Shown here piece by piece: positions 23,530 through 33,962 of a stretch of 64,000 bases of DNA (position 1 is its first letter; each line of letters starts with the position of its first letter). The notes beneath the pieces were generated by a model, which worked only from the letters and a program-made list of their open reading frames with translations, was not told where the DNA came from and searched no databases. The position numbers were made by a program, and so were the translations under genes. The stretch is from positions 1,815,001 through 1,879,000 of the forward strand of contig JANTQA010000008.1 of the NCBI GenBank assembly GCA_027625915.1, written 5' to 3'. The DNA is from Anaeramoeba flamelloides. Taxonomy: Eukaryota; Metamonada; Anaeramoebidae.

Positions 23530-24215
23530 TTCCAGAATTCAAAAGAATAGAGTAAAATCCAAAAGATTTTACTCGTTTTTTTTGAATTCTGGAAAACCTA
23601 ACGAAAGTGTTCGTCAAGTGCCGTCAAGTGCCTAGGTTTTCTTGAGGTTTTCTGTTTTATCTGTTAAGTGTTCTAGGTTTTTTTTACTTTAGAAATAAAC
23701 AGAAAACTCAAGAAAAGCTAACGGCGGTTTTTTTTACTTTTTGAAATAAACCGGAAATTTAATTAAATTTTCGGTTAATTTCTAAAAATTGAAAAAAACC
23801 TAACTAACTAAATTGAACTAGGTTTCACATGACTAAAAAGAATAGAGTAAAATCTAGATTATTTTACTCGATTCTTGAAAATTCTGGAAAAACTAACGAA
23901 AGTGTCCGTCAAGTGCCATAGATTTCCGTCAAGTGCCGTAGAATGGTTACATTTTCTTGAGTTTTTTGTTTATTTGGAAAATCAATAGATTTTCATTATG
24001 TTTTTTTTACTTTTTGAAATTTACCGAAAATTTATTAACTTTTTCTGTTTCTTTCAAAAAGTAAAAAAAACCTAGAACACTTTTCGAAATAAAATAGAAA
24101 ACCTCAAAAAAACCTAGAACACTTAACAAATAAAACAGAAAACCTCAAAAAAACCTAGAACACTTCACAAATAAACAGAAACCTCAAGAAAATTTAGGCA
24201 CTCTACGGCATTTCC
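23530..24215. repeat. Compound palindromic/tandem repeat block
   Basis: Two modules (23532-23625 and 23838-23930) each form a hairpin around GAATAGAGTAAAATC, followed by CTAACGAAAGTG and CGTCAAGTGCC. Between and after them, units of about 40 bases built on CCTAGAACACTT and AGAAAACCTCAA occur three times in tandem (24070-24200) and once inverted (23636-23680), so the block can fold on a large scale. A related piece lies at 50858-51005. No coding capacity. Confidence 0.65.
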
Positions 24216-24733
24216 TGAAACTCTAAAATTGTATTGAGGGTTTTTTATGCTAGCTATAATTTAGGCAAGATTATTCCTCATAGAATATCTTTTCTTTAAA
24301 AAATGAAAAGAAAAAAATTTATTTCTAAACAAAGACAAGAAAAAGAGAAATATAAGCAAAAAAATGAAAGAGAGTAAAGTAAAAAACTATAAAAAATAAG
24401 TAAAAACTTCATTGAAAAGTTTTTTTTGTACCCCAAGTGTTGAGTGGGTTGGTGGTTGTTTCCTTTTATGTCGATTTTTTTGGATCGCCACCATAGTTGG
24501 TTTTAATAAAGAGTTCTAAATATTTGAACAACACTAGATCAAATGAAATAGGCTACTTTATTAAATTTTAATTTAGAACTTTATAGATGGGCTGAATCTA
24601 TAAAGTGCTTATTTTTTAAGAATAAGAATTGGCTTTCGAAATTTTCTTTTCAACTACTTTGCTTTTTTTTATTATTATTTTTTTTTATTTACAAGTTTCC
24701 CAAATCTTGTTTTCGCAAAATCCCAGTGCAAGA
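24216..24733. repeat. Hairpin-rich spacer left of the Tc1 element
   Basis: ACTTTATAGAT and ATCTATAAAGT (about 24581-24603) form an 11-bp stem with a 7-base loop. Outside it, ATAAAGAGTTCTAAAT (about 24508) and ATTTAGAACTTTATAG (about 24571) can pair as an alternative stem. Slightly richer in G+C than average. No gene seen. Confidence 0.45.
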
Positions 24734-26038
24734 TATAGTCTACGACAAAAAAAATTTCTCACAAACGTTATCAATACAAAATCATACATTATATGTTGAA
24801 AATTTTCAATTTGTATTTTTAATTTTCAAAGTCGTATCATTTTCGAAACAAGTTTCAAATGTTGAATTCCCCACCATTTTCTAGGATTTTAGGAATGATT
24901 TTGTCAAGGTGTTTAATCTGGGCTCTAATTTTTTTTGTGGAAATTTTTTTCCAATTTTTTTTGATTGAATTTTTCAGTTCTTCTTGGGTTTCGGCAGATT
25001 CTTCTTCGATCATGTTTTTTTAAATCATTCCATATCTTTTCAATTGGATTCAAATCGGGTGATTTGGTAGGGAAAGACACTAATTTAATTGAATTTTCTT
25101 TGAACCAATTCATTGAAAGTTTTGATTTATGAATGGGTGCATTGTCCTGAAGAAATTCAAAATCATCGCAGTCATATTTATTTTTAATAAAAGGAAGTAA
25201 TGCTTGTTCAAGTATTCGAGTATAAATTTCTGAATTCATTAGTGATTTTGAATTTTTGCAAAAATCTTTTGAAAAAAAAATTTCAGTTTTTTACTTCCAA
25301 GAAATTCCAGCCCAAATCATAACTGAAATTCTTTTATTATCCATTTCTTTTGGGGGTCTTTTCGTGCCTTTCTTGATATAAACATAAGATGTATTTCGAA
25401 ATAACTCTATTTTTGATTCATCGCCAAAATTCACCCTTTTCCAGTTCTAATTGTAGTGGAGCCTACAATGCATCTTTTTTTTCCTTATCTTTTTGCAAAA
25501 GTTTTGGAATTTTGATGGGTTAAACGCAATTATAATCATTATTTTTTCGATATCTTTGTATAGTTCTTATAGATAAAGATACATTGAGTTTTTTTTTGAT
25601 CTAAGGTTTCAATTTTATTGAACTTTTCTCACGATTTTCATTGAATATTTCTTCCTGTTTTTGGAGTTGTTCATTATTTAACAAACTTTTTAGACCACTA
25701 CCTTCTTTCCATATATGTGATCCTAGAAGGGATTTTTTCTCCCAGTTTCGAATAGTTTTTGTTGTAATATTATTGTTTTTTGCTAGTTTTTTTAATGGGT
25801 ATACCTTCTTTCAATTTTAACAGAATTTGGTATTTTGTTTCAAGTGAGGTTTTTTTGTTTTTTGTTCATTTTATAAATAAATTTATTGTAAATGAAAGTC
25901 GAATATTGAATAAAAAAATAAAAAAATAAAAATGAAAAATATCATAGTTTCAATTTTTCAAAAAAAAAATCATTGAAAATGACAGATCAAAAAAAATAAT
26001 TGATGGTTTGAGGGAAATTTTTTTTGTCGTAGACTATA
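24734..26038 (-). mobile_element. Tc1/mariner-type DNA transposon, decayed
   Basis: Inverted termini are nearly perfect: TATAGTCTACGACAAAAAAA on the left, and the same word on the complement of the right end. TA lies at both borders, as expected for Tc1/mariner integration. The ~1.3-kb length is typical of an autonomous family member. The transposase inside (minus strand) is broken. The well-kept ends suggest insertion not very long ago, or cross-mobilisation by an intact relative elsewhere. Confidence 0.85.
24855..25869 (-). pseudogene. Tc1/mariner transposase pseudogene (DD34E)
   Basis: A cut-and-paste transposase of the IS630-Tc1-mariner superfamily. Going from the ATG near 25869: a helix-turn-helix with KLAKNNNITTKTIRNWEKK; a first catalytic block VNFGDESKIELF; the second Asp in LQDNAPIHKS; and the catalytic Glu in PDLNPIEKIWNDLK. 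There are 34 residues between the second Asp and the Glu, giving a DD34E triad as in Tc1. The C-terminus ends ILENGGEFNI-stop at 24855. The frame is disrupted: an early frameshift near the N-terminus, a further break before VNFGDES, a TAA after AGISWK, and a one-base slip in the A-run after NDLKK. The longest open piece is 24925-25239. All catalytic residues persist. Confidence 0.9.
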
Positions 26039-27744
26039 CTGACTCGGCAACAAATACCCAGTCCACGTAACGACTTGACAGATTGTATGGAAAGTTCAAT
26101 TTGGTTCACTTTGGTTGGTTTCAGATCGCATTTGTTGGATTCAGTTCTCTTCCGTTGCATAAGCCCAGTTCGATTCGTTTTTAGATCTGATCATGTACAA
26201 GTTTGGTTAGGTTAGTCATGACCAAGTCTACCAATTCTTATAATGATTTTTTTATACACTTTTGTCCCCCCCCCCCCCAAACACCTAAAAAAACAAAAAG
26301 AGGAGGAACCAAAAACTTAAAAAGGTAAATTTGGAAAAGATAAAAAGAATAAAAAATCAACAATTGAAATACTTATAAAAAAAACAGAACGAGTTAGAAA
26401 TACTTTTTTCATCCCATGGTGCTTTTATATTTTTTTAAATAACTAATAGAAGTAGATCTAAACTATTTTTCAGTCAAAGAGGCCCAGTTGTAATGGGCGA
26501 AATACATGTGTTTAAAGGGTTTGCATGGATATTAGAAGAAAAAATTTATTTTGGAAATTTTCAAAATTGAAATCATTTTTGCACATTTTTGTTTTTTTTT
26601 TTTCGATTTTTTTTTTTAACACCTAATTCGGTATGCAAAAAAAATTTTTATTGCAAGATCAATAGTCACTTGGTAAAAACATGTTATTTTAAGGTTATTG
26701 AAACCATGTAAATGATTGTTGAGAAATCATATTGATTTCTATTGCAATTTTATTCAATCTTTGATCCTGATATTTGGTTAATAAATGTGAAAAATTTTCA
26801 CTTCATTTTCATTTCCTTTTTCAAATAGAGACCATAAATACCAACTTACTTCGTTTGGGGACTTAATTTCTAAAAGAAAAATATGAAAAATGAAGTGAAA
26901 ATAGTTTCCAATTTATTGTTCAAATACCAGTAGAAGTTCACAACGAACATTTTTGTTTTTCTCAATGGGTCACTAAGAATTTGAGCTTTTCAATTTTTAA
27001 GAAAATTTATTGATCAATTAGTTTTATTTCAGATGGATATCAACAATTCTTTGATGTATATTATTCTATTTATTTCTTATTTGTTCTTCAAAGGTCAATT
27101 ATATAAAATAATTGATATTTGAAAAAAATGTTTTTTTTTGGATTCCCCTTTGACTGAAACAAAGTTTATTTTAAAGTCTTTTTTTAAATAATGAATAGGT
27201 TTTAATATCCATTTTTAGTATACTCATAAGATAATTTTAAAAAAAAATCAAACATTTTTCAATTGCAATTTTCAGGTTATAGTTTTTGTGATGATGATAA
27301 TAATAAAAATGCCATTTTTTACATTTTGATTTATTACTTTGGGTAAATTCATCTTATTCAAATAAAGATAAATTCGGTTTGCAATATAAATAGTCAACTT
27401 CCTCAATTCCCAATTTTAAACAGATTCATATTGTAAATAATTTGTACGATTAACATTTTTACAAAAGTTTTTAATTAAATCAAAAACAATTTTTCGTAGA
27501 TTCTTTTTCTTCCAACAACGGATCTAAAATAATAAAATTAAAATAATTTCTAATTGGTTATTCTCTTTTTTGGTGCTTAATTATTTCATAAAAAAAACAA
27601 CAAAAGAAAAAAGAATGAAATATGTTTGGTTTTATTATTTTTACAATTTAACAATCTATTAAATCTTTTAAAAATAATACCATTTTTTCAAATTATTTAT
27701 TCATATACATCCATACTTAAATATGTATACATATCAACACAAAG
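26039..27744. other. Intergenic region with a G+C-richer island and a poly-C tract
   Basis: 26039-26240 is markedly richer in G+C than its surroundings but has no frame or RNA fold I recognise. A run of 14 C lies at about 26266-26279. The rest is AT-rich. The missing first exon(s) of the coiled-coil gene starting at 27745 should lie somewhere before it, but no candidate stands out. Confidence 0.4.
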
Positions 27745-29509
27745 GCTAAAGATCGAAATCTTGATGTAGAACTATATAATAGAAGTAAAGAACAATTAGA
27801 AAAAATCCGGCAATATAAAACATCGTTAACTCGTATTATCGCAAAATCAAAAAAAAAAATCCAACTACTGGAGAGGGAATTAATGAAACAGCAAACATTT
27901 TTAAATGGATTAAATCAAGATCTTCAACACAAAAATACAGAATTAGTAAAACAGTTAATCGATCAAAGAGAAAAGTATGAAGAGGAGATCCAAGAATATA
28001 AACTTCAAATAAGCCAATTAATTTTGGAAAAGAAGAATTTATTAAGATCCCTGCAGACTACAAATACTCGGTTCCAAGAATATCGAGCTAAAAAGCAACT
28101 TGATGAATCTGTTCAAAGAAAACAACAACTTGACACTGAAAAAAAAGTCGAACATGTAACTAAAGCCTTAAATTTAGCCCAATTGTCAAAACAAAACAAA
28201 CGTAAAAATAAAAAGCTTCTAAAACAAATTAATAAATTAAATGATACAATTTTCCTATTACAAAGCGAAAGAAGTGAAATGCAACTTTCAAATTTAAAAC
28301 AAATTGAAGAATTACAGGTAATTATCAACAATTATAACAATTTTACATAATTAAAATTGTTTTTTTTTTTTTTTTTTTTAAGCATGATATAAATAACTTT
28401 ATTATAAAAAAACTAAATAATAAATAATCTTGATAATAAATAATATATATATACCAAATAGAAAGTGCAACAAATTGAAGTTAAAAAATTGACTGCACAA
28501 ATTGAAAAATTAGAACGAGATTATCATCTCTTAAAAAAATCCCAAAATTTTTCTGTTATTGACTCTTTAGAAGAACAATTGTCAATCTCAATTCGAAGGA
28601 ATTCAGATTTAAGAACAGAAGTTTCAGAGCTGTCTCGTGAATATTTAGGAGCCATTGGGCAAACAAGGGATATTGAAAAAGAAAATGAAATTCTTCGGCA
28701 AAGCTTGGTTGAGTTAACTGATCAGATGCTTCGAAATTCCAAGGAAACAAAAAGACTAGAAAATTTATATTTTCAACAAAGGGGGGGTATTACGGCATTA
28801 AAACACAAAAACCAAAGTAAAAAAGAAATTGCAAATAAATTAAAACTGAGTGAATCTAATGTTAAAAAATTACAAAAAGAATGTTTAAAACTAAATTTAA
28901 CAAATATTAGGTATACTTTGAGAATTTCTGAACTGGATGAAATAATTATTAATTTAAATAGCAAAAACAATAAATTAGAAAACATTATTTTTGATATTCT
29001 GGATACTAAAAGATTGACTCAAAAGGAATACCAAAAATTAATAAATTTTAAAATGAAAATTACAAATAATTTAATGTTAATTGATCTGAATAATGAAATA
29101 AATAAAAAAAATGAAAAAATAAAAAAAAAGCAATTAATTAATCTTTCAAAGAAATTTGAATCATTACGTAAACAGGAAATTAAAATTGGTAAAACTTTAT
29201 CTCAAGATTTAATGATATTATTACCACAAATTGGTGATGAGAATTTTGTGAATGATTTTATTGTTACGAATACCCAAAATGAGAATATTCATGAAATTAA
29301 AACAAAAAAAAAAAATAATCGAAGATTTAAAAATACCTTTTCTAAATTTCGAAGCAATACATCAGAAAATTTCTTCAAAAATCAATTAAAAAATAAGAAT
29401 AAAAATAAGAATAAAGAAAGCAAGAATGAGATTAACAATAATCAGAAATCGGGAATAAAATTAAATAATAATATTGCTATTATTGATAATAACGCTACTG
29501 ATGATGACG

Positions 29510-29557
<48 letters not shown>

Positions 29558-30090
29558 CGTATGATGGTGATGGTGATGATGATAATAAAGAAAATGGGAA
29601 TGGAACTAATAACAATCCCAAGTTAGAAATTAATTTAAATAATATTAATCAGAGTAATATTGAAATAGTCGATGTCAGCAATAATAAAAGCCCAAGGGGT
29701 AATAATAAAATTGATGTCGTTATCGATAACAATAAATCATTAAATATCGAAAGTCCCAATATTAAGCATTTTGAAAATATTTATGAGAATATAAATAATT
29801 GGAAATCAAATCAATTTTCCCAGCTCAAAAAAAATTGTTTAAATTTTAAAAAGGCTTATGAAAATATAAAAATTGATTTATTTCGATCAAAACAATTTCT
29901 TGAAGAAGCAAACTTTGAAAATAAAAAATTACAAATTGAAAATGAAAAATTAAAGCTTTCAATAAAAACAAACTCCGAAAAGTTAAATACTAGAATAAAA
30001 CTAATTCAATCTTTAAAACCAATTTTACCAAAGGAGGGGAACGATTTAGATGACTCACAAAAATTATTAGAAGAATTATTAAAATCTGAA
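27745..30090 (+). CDS. Long coiled-coil protein (possibly N-terminal part of a RasGEF)
   Basis: Two exons join in phase: 27745-28317 (acceptor CAAAG, opening AKDRNLDVELYNRSKEQLEK, donor CAG|GTAATT) and 28462-30090 (acceptor ATAG, opening KVQQIEVKKLTAQ, donor GAA|GTAAAT). Together they give about 734 residues, almost all heptad-rich coiled coil, broken by an N/D-rich low-complexity stretch from an (AAT)n run near 29513-29555. An in-frame ATG at 27883 exists, but the coiled coil already runs before it, so an earlier exon is likely. The open frame past 30090 turns into F/S-rich intron-like sequence. The last residues, SQKLLEELLKSE, end in phase 0. The RasGEF exon at 32515 also opens in phase 0, so both may belong to one protein. 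No family motif was found; a structural or scaffold role is inferred. Confidence 0.65.
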
Positions 30091-30726
30091 GTAAATATTT
30101 TTCTTTTTTCATCATGTTCTTCTTTCTTTATTTTCATTTCTTTTCTTTTCCATTCTTTTCTTTTTTTTACTTTTTTTTTAACAATTAAATTTAATGATAA
30201 TTAGATTTTCAAGAACAAATTGTATTTTTTTTTTTTTTTACATCACATTAATCAGAACATTTCACATTTAGTTTTTTAAAAAATTATTATTTTGAAAATT
30301 TTTAAACATACAAAAATAATTTTTAAGAACGAAATGAAATTATATTTATTCATATATACATTACATTTTTTTTTTTGGACAAGATTTGAAATTTATAAAT
30401 TTTTTCATCTTTAAAAAGATGAAAATAAAGGCTAAAATCAAATGTTTTACACCAATTAAAAAAAAAAAAAAAAGAATTGAGAAAATAATATTAGGATTAT
30501 TATTATTGAAGAAGTGTAAATTACACTCTAGATGTTATTTTACTTAAATTTTCACAAAGGGGAATCAAGCCTAAAATTATAGATTTCATGATTGTTCAAC
30601 GGAAAGATATACCCAATTTTTTTTATGAAAAAATCAAAAACAAAATAATAAAGAAAAAAAAAAAAAAAGAAATTTAAAAAGGTTATAATAAGCAATCAGG
30701 AAAAAAATCAAAAAAAGCAAAAAACA

Positions 30727-31088
30727 ATGCTATCATTAATTAAGAACAAACAAAATCACCGTTATGATACTTTTGGTTATTTTAATTTACCAATTGATCA
30801 TGAATGTTCACTTGGAGATCGTTATTTAATTGCTGTAATTTCTTTCTTTTTTTTTTGATATCAATTGATTTAATCCTTTGTATATTTTTGGTCTTTGCTT
30901 TTTCGTTTTTCTTTTCAAGTTACTCATACTTTCATGTTTCAGTATTTCAGTATTAGCAACTAACCACTTGATTTTTTTCCTTTGTAATTCTTCTTCCCAA
31001 TTTTAAGAAAATTCAGCCAGATGAAAAATGGAAAAATTATTGTTTAATAGCTTTTATTGAAAAAGCAAATATTCATCTTAAATTTTGA
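30727..31088 (+). CDS. Possible two-exon small gene or TBC-like fragment
   Basis: Exon 30727-30834 (ATG; contains HRYDTFGYFNLPIDHECSLG, then DRYLIA, donor GTAATT) and exon 31017-31088 (acceptor TTCAG; PDEKWKNYCLIAFIEKANIH, LKF-stop) join in phase 0 to 59 residues. The RYD.FGY and EKWKN spacing loosely recalls the start of Rab-GAP TBC domains, but the catalytic fingers are absent, so this could only be a fragment. If the coiled-coil and RasGEF exons are one gene, this lies inside the intron. Coding character is better than the flanks, but support is thin. Confidence 0.25.
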
Positions 31089-31829
31089 TAAACTTTTTGA
31101 TTTTTACTTTTAATAATTCAACCCAGTCATCTTGGTCTTTTTACTAATTTTAAATTAGTGAAATAAGGTGGGATGCACAATATCAAACTTTAAAATCATT
31201 TGATTTGAATTTTGAAATTGAAAATAAAATTGATTTTCCAGGAAGGGTTTTAATACGGATATAATAATAATTTTCCCAGACTTCATAATATACATTTTTA
31301 ACCAAAAATACTTGTTAATTGTCAAAAAGAAAATTAATACAAATTTTTTTTGAGAACGATTAAGAAGATTTGATTTAGATGTATTGAATACAATATTTAA
31401 TCCTTTAAAAAAAAAATACTTTTTCAAAAAAAAATTAACTTTGATTTTTTAGAAATCTCAGTACATCACATTTTTTTTTGTCTGACATTTTACAAAAAGG
31501 ATCTAAAAATTATAACAAAAATCTTTTAAATGAAAAAAAAAAATTGTATTCAATTTTTTAATTTCGTTGATTAAATAAGTATTTAACATTAAAATTGGAA
31601 ATTTTAACTTTATTAAAAGCATTACACAATCTTAATTATTTTTATTTACTTTTTATTAACGAAATAACTCTTAATTATTATCATGATATTATTATTTATT
31701 TAAAAGCTGTATAATTGAAACTTGCATATTTCTAAAAATTTTCCAAAAAAATAATTGAAAATTCTTATTTAAAATTCGATAAGCAATGTAAAATAAATAC
31801 ATACGTCCCTATTAAAAAAATAATTTTAA

Positions 31830-32400
31830 AACAATCATATAACATCTTTATAACAAAAATCTTTTTTATATTGTGATTTTTTGAAGAAAAAAATTATAAT
31901 AACATTTTTATAATCTGTTATAATTTTTGTTATTTTAAAATATTCCAAATATTTTAAATTAATTTTTTATTTAACAATTAAAAAAAAAAATAAAATTGTA
32001 AAATATTTGATTAAAATTTGTTTAAAAAAATGTTTTTTAATGATAAGTTTACAATTTAAAACAGTTTTCTACCATGCTTTTTAACAGTGAAACAATTTTA
32101 ACAAGATGTATTATGTATTTTTTATTTTATTTTATTATTGTTTTTCAATATACTTAATCTATAACAAATTATAAACATTTTTTATATTATATAACACCAA
32201 TAGAACATTTTACAAAATTTTCGTAACACTTTTCATAACAAAAAAAAATGTTATAAAATTTGTTCATTTTTTTATAACATGTTATAGATGAGGTTATTAA
32301 TATTTGAATTAAGTTTCTTTTAAATTTTATAACACTTTCAACATTTATAACACGTCTATATCCCACACATATAGCATGTTATATATTTATATAATACAGT
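31830..32400. repeat. Cluster of TATAACA / TGTTATA motifs
   Basis: At least ten copies of TATAACA, CATAACA or the complement TGTTATA occur in about 570 bases, on both strands, several back to back (for example TATAACATGTTATAG near 32273). This density is not seen elsewhere in the window. It lies just before the RasGEF exon and could be a decayed repeat array or a site cluster. Confidence 0.45.
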
Positions 32401-32514
32401 TTATTTAGAATAAATCCTTATTTTATCATTTACCATAAATCTTCATTTATAATAATTTTTTTTTTTTTTTTTAATAAAAAATTTTTTATACAAATACCTT
32501 TCTTACACAAATAG

Positions 32515-33771
32515 ATAAATATCAAAGAAATTGATCGAACAATTATGAAATTAAATGATGGCGAAACGTTAATTCTTGAAGAAACTGAAAATGAAATTTA
32601 TGTCAAACAAGGTACGGCCGAAAAGTTGTTTTCATTGTTATTCAATAATAAATACAGTGAAAACAATTATATGTTAAAATTCTTAATTACCTTCCGATCT
32701 TTTATCACACAAGAAAATTTATTCAATATGTTAACAAGTCATTTCCAAAAAAATAATAAACAAGAAATAATTCAAAATACGATCTTAAGGTTTTTTTTCC
32801 TTTGGACAAAATATTTTTTTAATGATTTTGAAAATAATAATAAGTTGACTCAAAAAATGATTCATTTTTTAGAATCGCCACAAAACCAAAAAAAGGAATC
32901 AAACAAAAATTTTATATTAACTATTACGAATAATTTTAACTCCAAATTAAGAAGCATAATTCCAACTGAAGAGATTCTGATCCATTCCAAAATTGATGAT
33001 CATACTCCAAAACCAATTTTACCAAAAAAATTACCTATCCCCAAAAATAGTACTATTTTAGATTTCAATGAAATTGAATTTACAAGACAATTAACCTTGT
33101 TTGAGATGAAATTATTTCAAAAAATTAAATTAAACGAGTTTATAAATAAATCTTGGAGTAAAAAAAACCCACAAATTACTCCAAATATTTTGAAAAATAT
33201 CCAAAGATTTAACGAAACAACTTTATCTTTTGTTACAACAATACTTTCCATTGATAAGCCGAAACAAAGGGCAAACGTTATCAAGGCCTTGTTAAAGGTT
33301 GCAAATATTGCACATCAAATCGGCAATTTTAATGCAATTATGGAAGTAATTGGAACTTTGCATAATGCAAGTGTCAGAAGACTAAACAAAACTTGGAAAC
33401 ACTTATTAGAAGAAGAAAATAATTTATTTGAAACTTTGACTTCTTTGATTTCCACAAGAAATAATTATTCGAATTTTAGAAAGGATATTAAACAAAGAAA
33501 TGGTAAGCCAGTTTTGCCATATATAGGAATATATTTGACAGACCTCACATTCATTCAAGATGGTAACCCCGACAAAATAAATGATTTAATTAATTTTTCC
33601 AAACAAAGACAAATTGCTAACGTTATACATGAAATTAAAAAATTCCAAGAAATTCCTTTCAATTTTAAAGAAATCCCTCAAATGCAAGAATATTTCTCAA
33701 ATTTGAAATTTGAGCCAGATGAAAATTTGTTATATGATATGAGTCTAAAATTGGAAGCGAGAGGATTTTAA
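32515..33771 (+). CDS. Ras guanine nucleotide exchange factor (CDC25 homology)
   Basis: Activates Ras-family GTPases by GDP release. The exon opens after an AATAG acceptor at 32515 (INIKEIDRTIMKLNDGETLI); an in-frame stop lies just upstream, so the gene must start in an earlier exon. The ATG at 32545 is only an internal Met unless it is a short isoform. By residue from 32515: a RasGEF-N (REM) block at about 28-120 (GTAEKLFSLLF, MLKFLITFRSFITQENLFNM), a short linker, then a full CDC25 domain from about 175 to 415. The latter shows FEMKLFQKIKLNEFINKSWS, NVIKALLKVANIAHQIGNFN, AIMEVIGTLHNASVRRLNKT and PYIGIYLTDLTFIQDGNPDK. The C-terminus LLYDMSLKLEARGF closes the domain, with TAA at 33771. Order and lengths are standard for the family. 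No lipid-binding or GAP domain is visible in this exon. Confidence 0.92.
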   Translation: MNIKEIDRTIMKLNDGETLILEETENEIYVKQGTAEKLFSLLFNNKYSENNYMLKFLITFRSFITQENLFNMLTSHFQKNNKQEIIQNTILRFFFLWTKYFFNDFENNNKLTQKMIHFLESPQNQKKESNKNFILTITNNFNSKLRSIIPTEEILIHSKIDDHTPKPILPKKLPIPKNSTILDFNEIEFTRQLTLFEMKLFQKIKLNEFINKSWSKKNPQITPNILKNIQRFNETTLSFVTTILSIDKPKQRANVIKALLKVANIAHQIGNFNAIMEVIGTLHNASVRRLNKTWKHLLEEENNLFETLTSLISTRNNYSNFRKDIKQRNGKPVLPYIGIYLTDLTFIQDGNPDKINDLINFSKQRQIANVIHEIKKFQEIPFNFKEIPQMQEYFSNLKFEPDENLLYDMSLKLEARGF

Positions 33772-33928
33772 AATTTGTGATTTTATCTTTTTTTTTTTTT
33801 GATTTTATTTTTTGCCATCATATTGTTATCAATGTTTTTTTTATTGTTATTTAATTTAACTTTTATTAATATTTATCGATTATTTTATAATTATAATAAT
33901 TAATAATTTATAATAAATTAATTCATTT

Positions 33929-33962
<34 letters not shown>

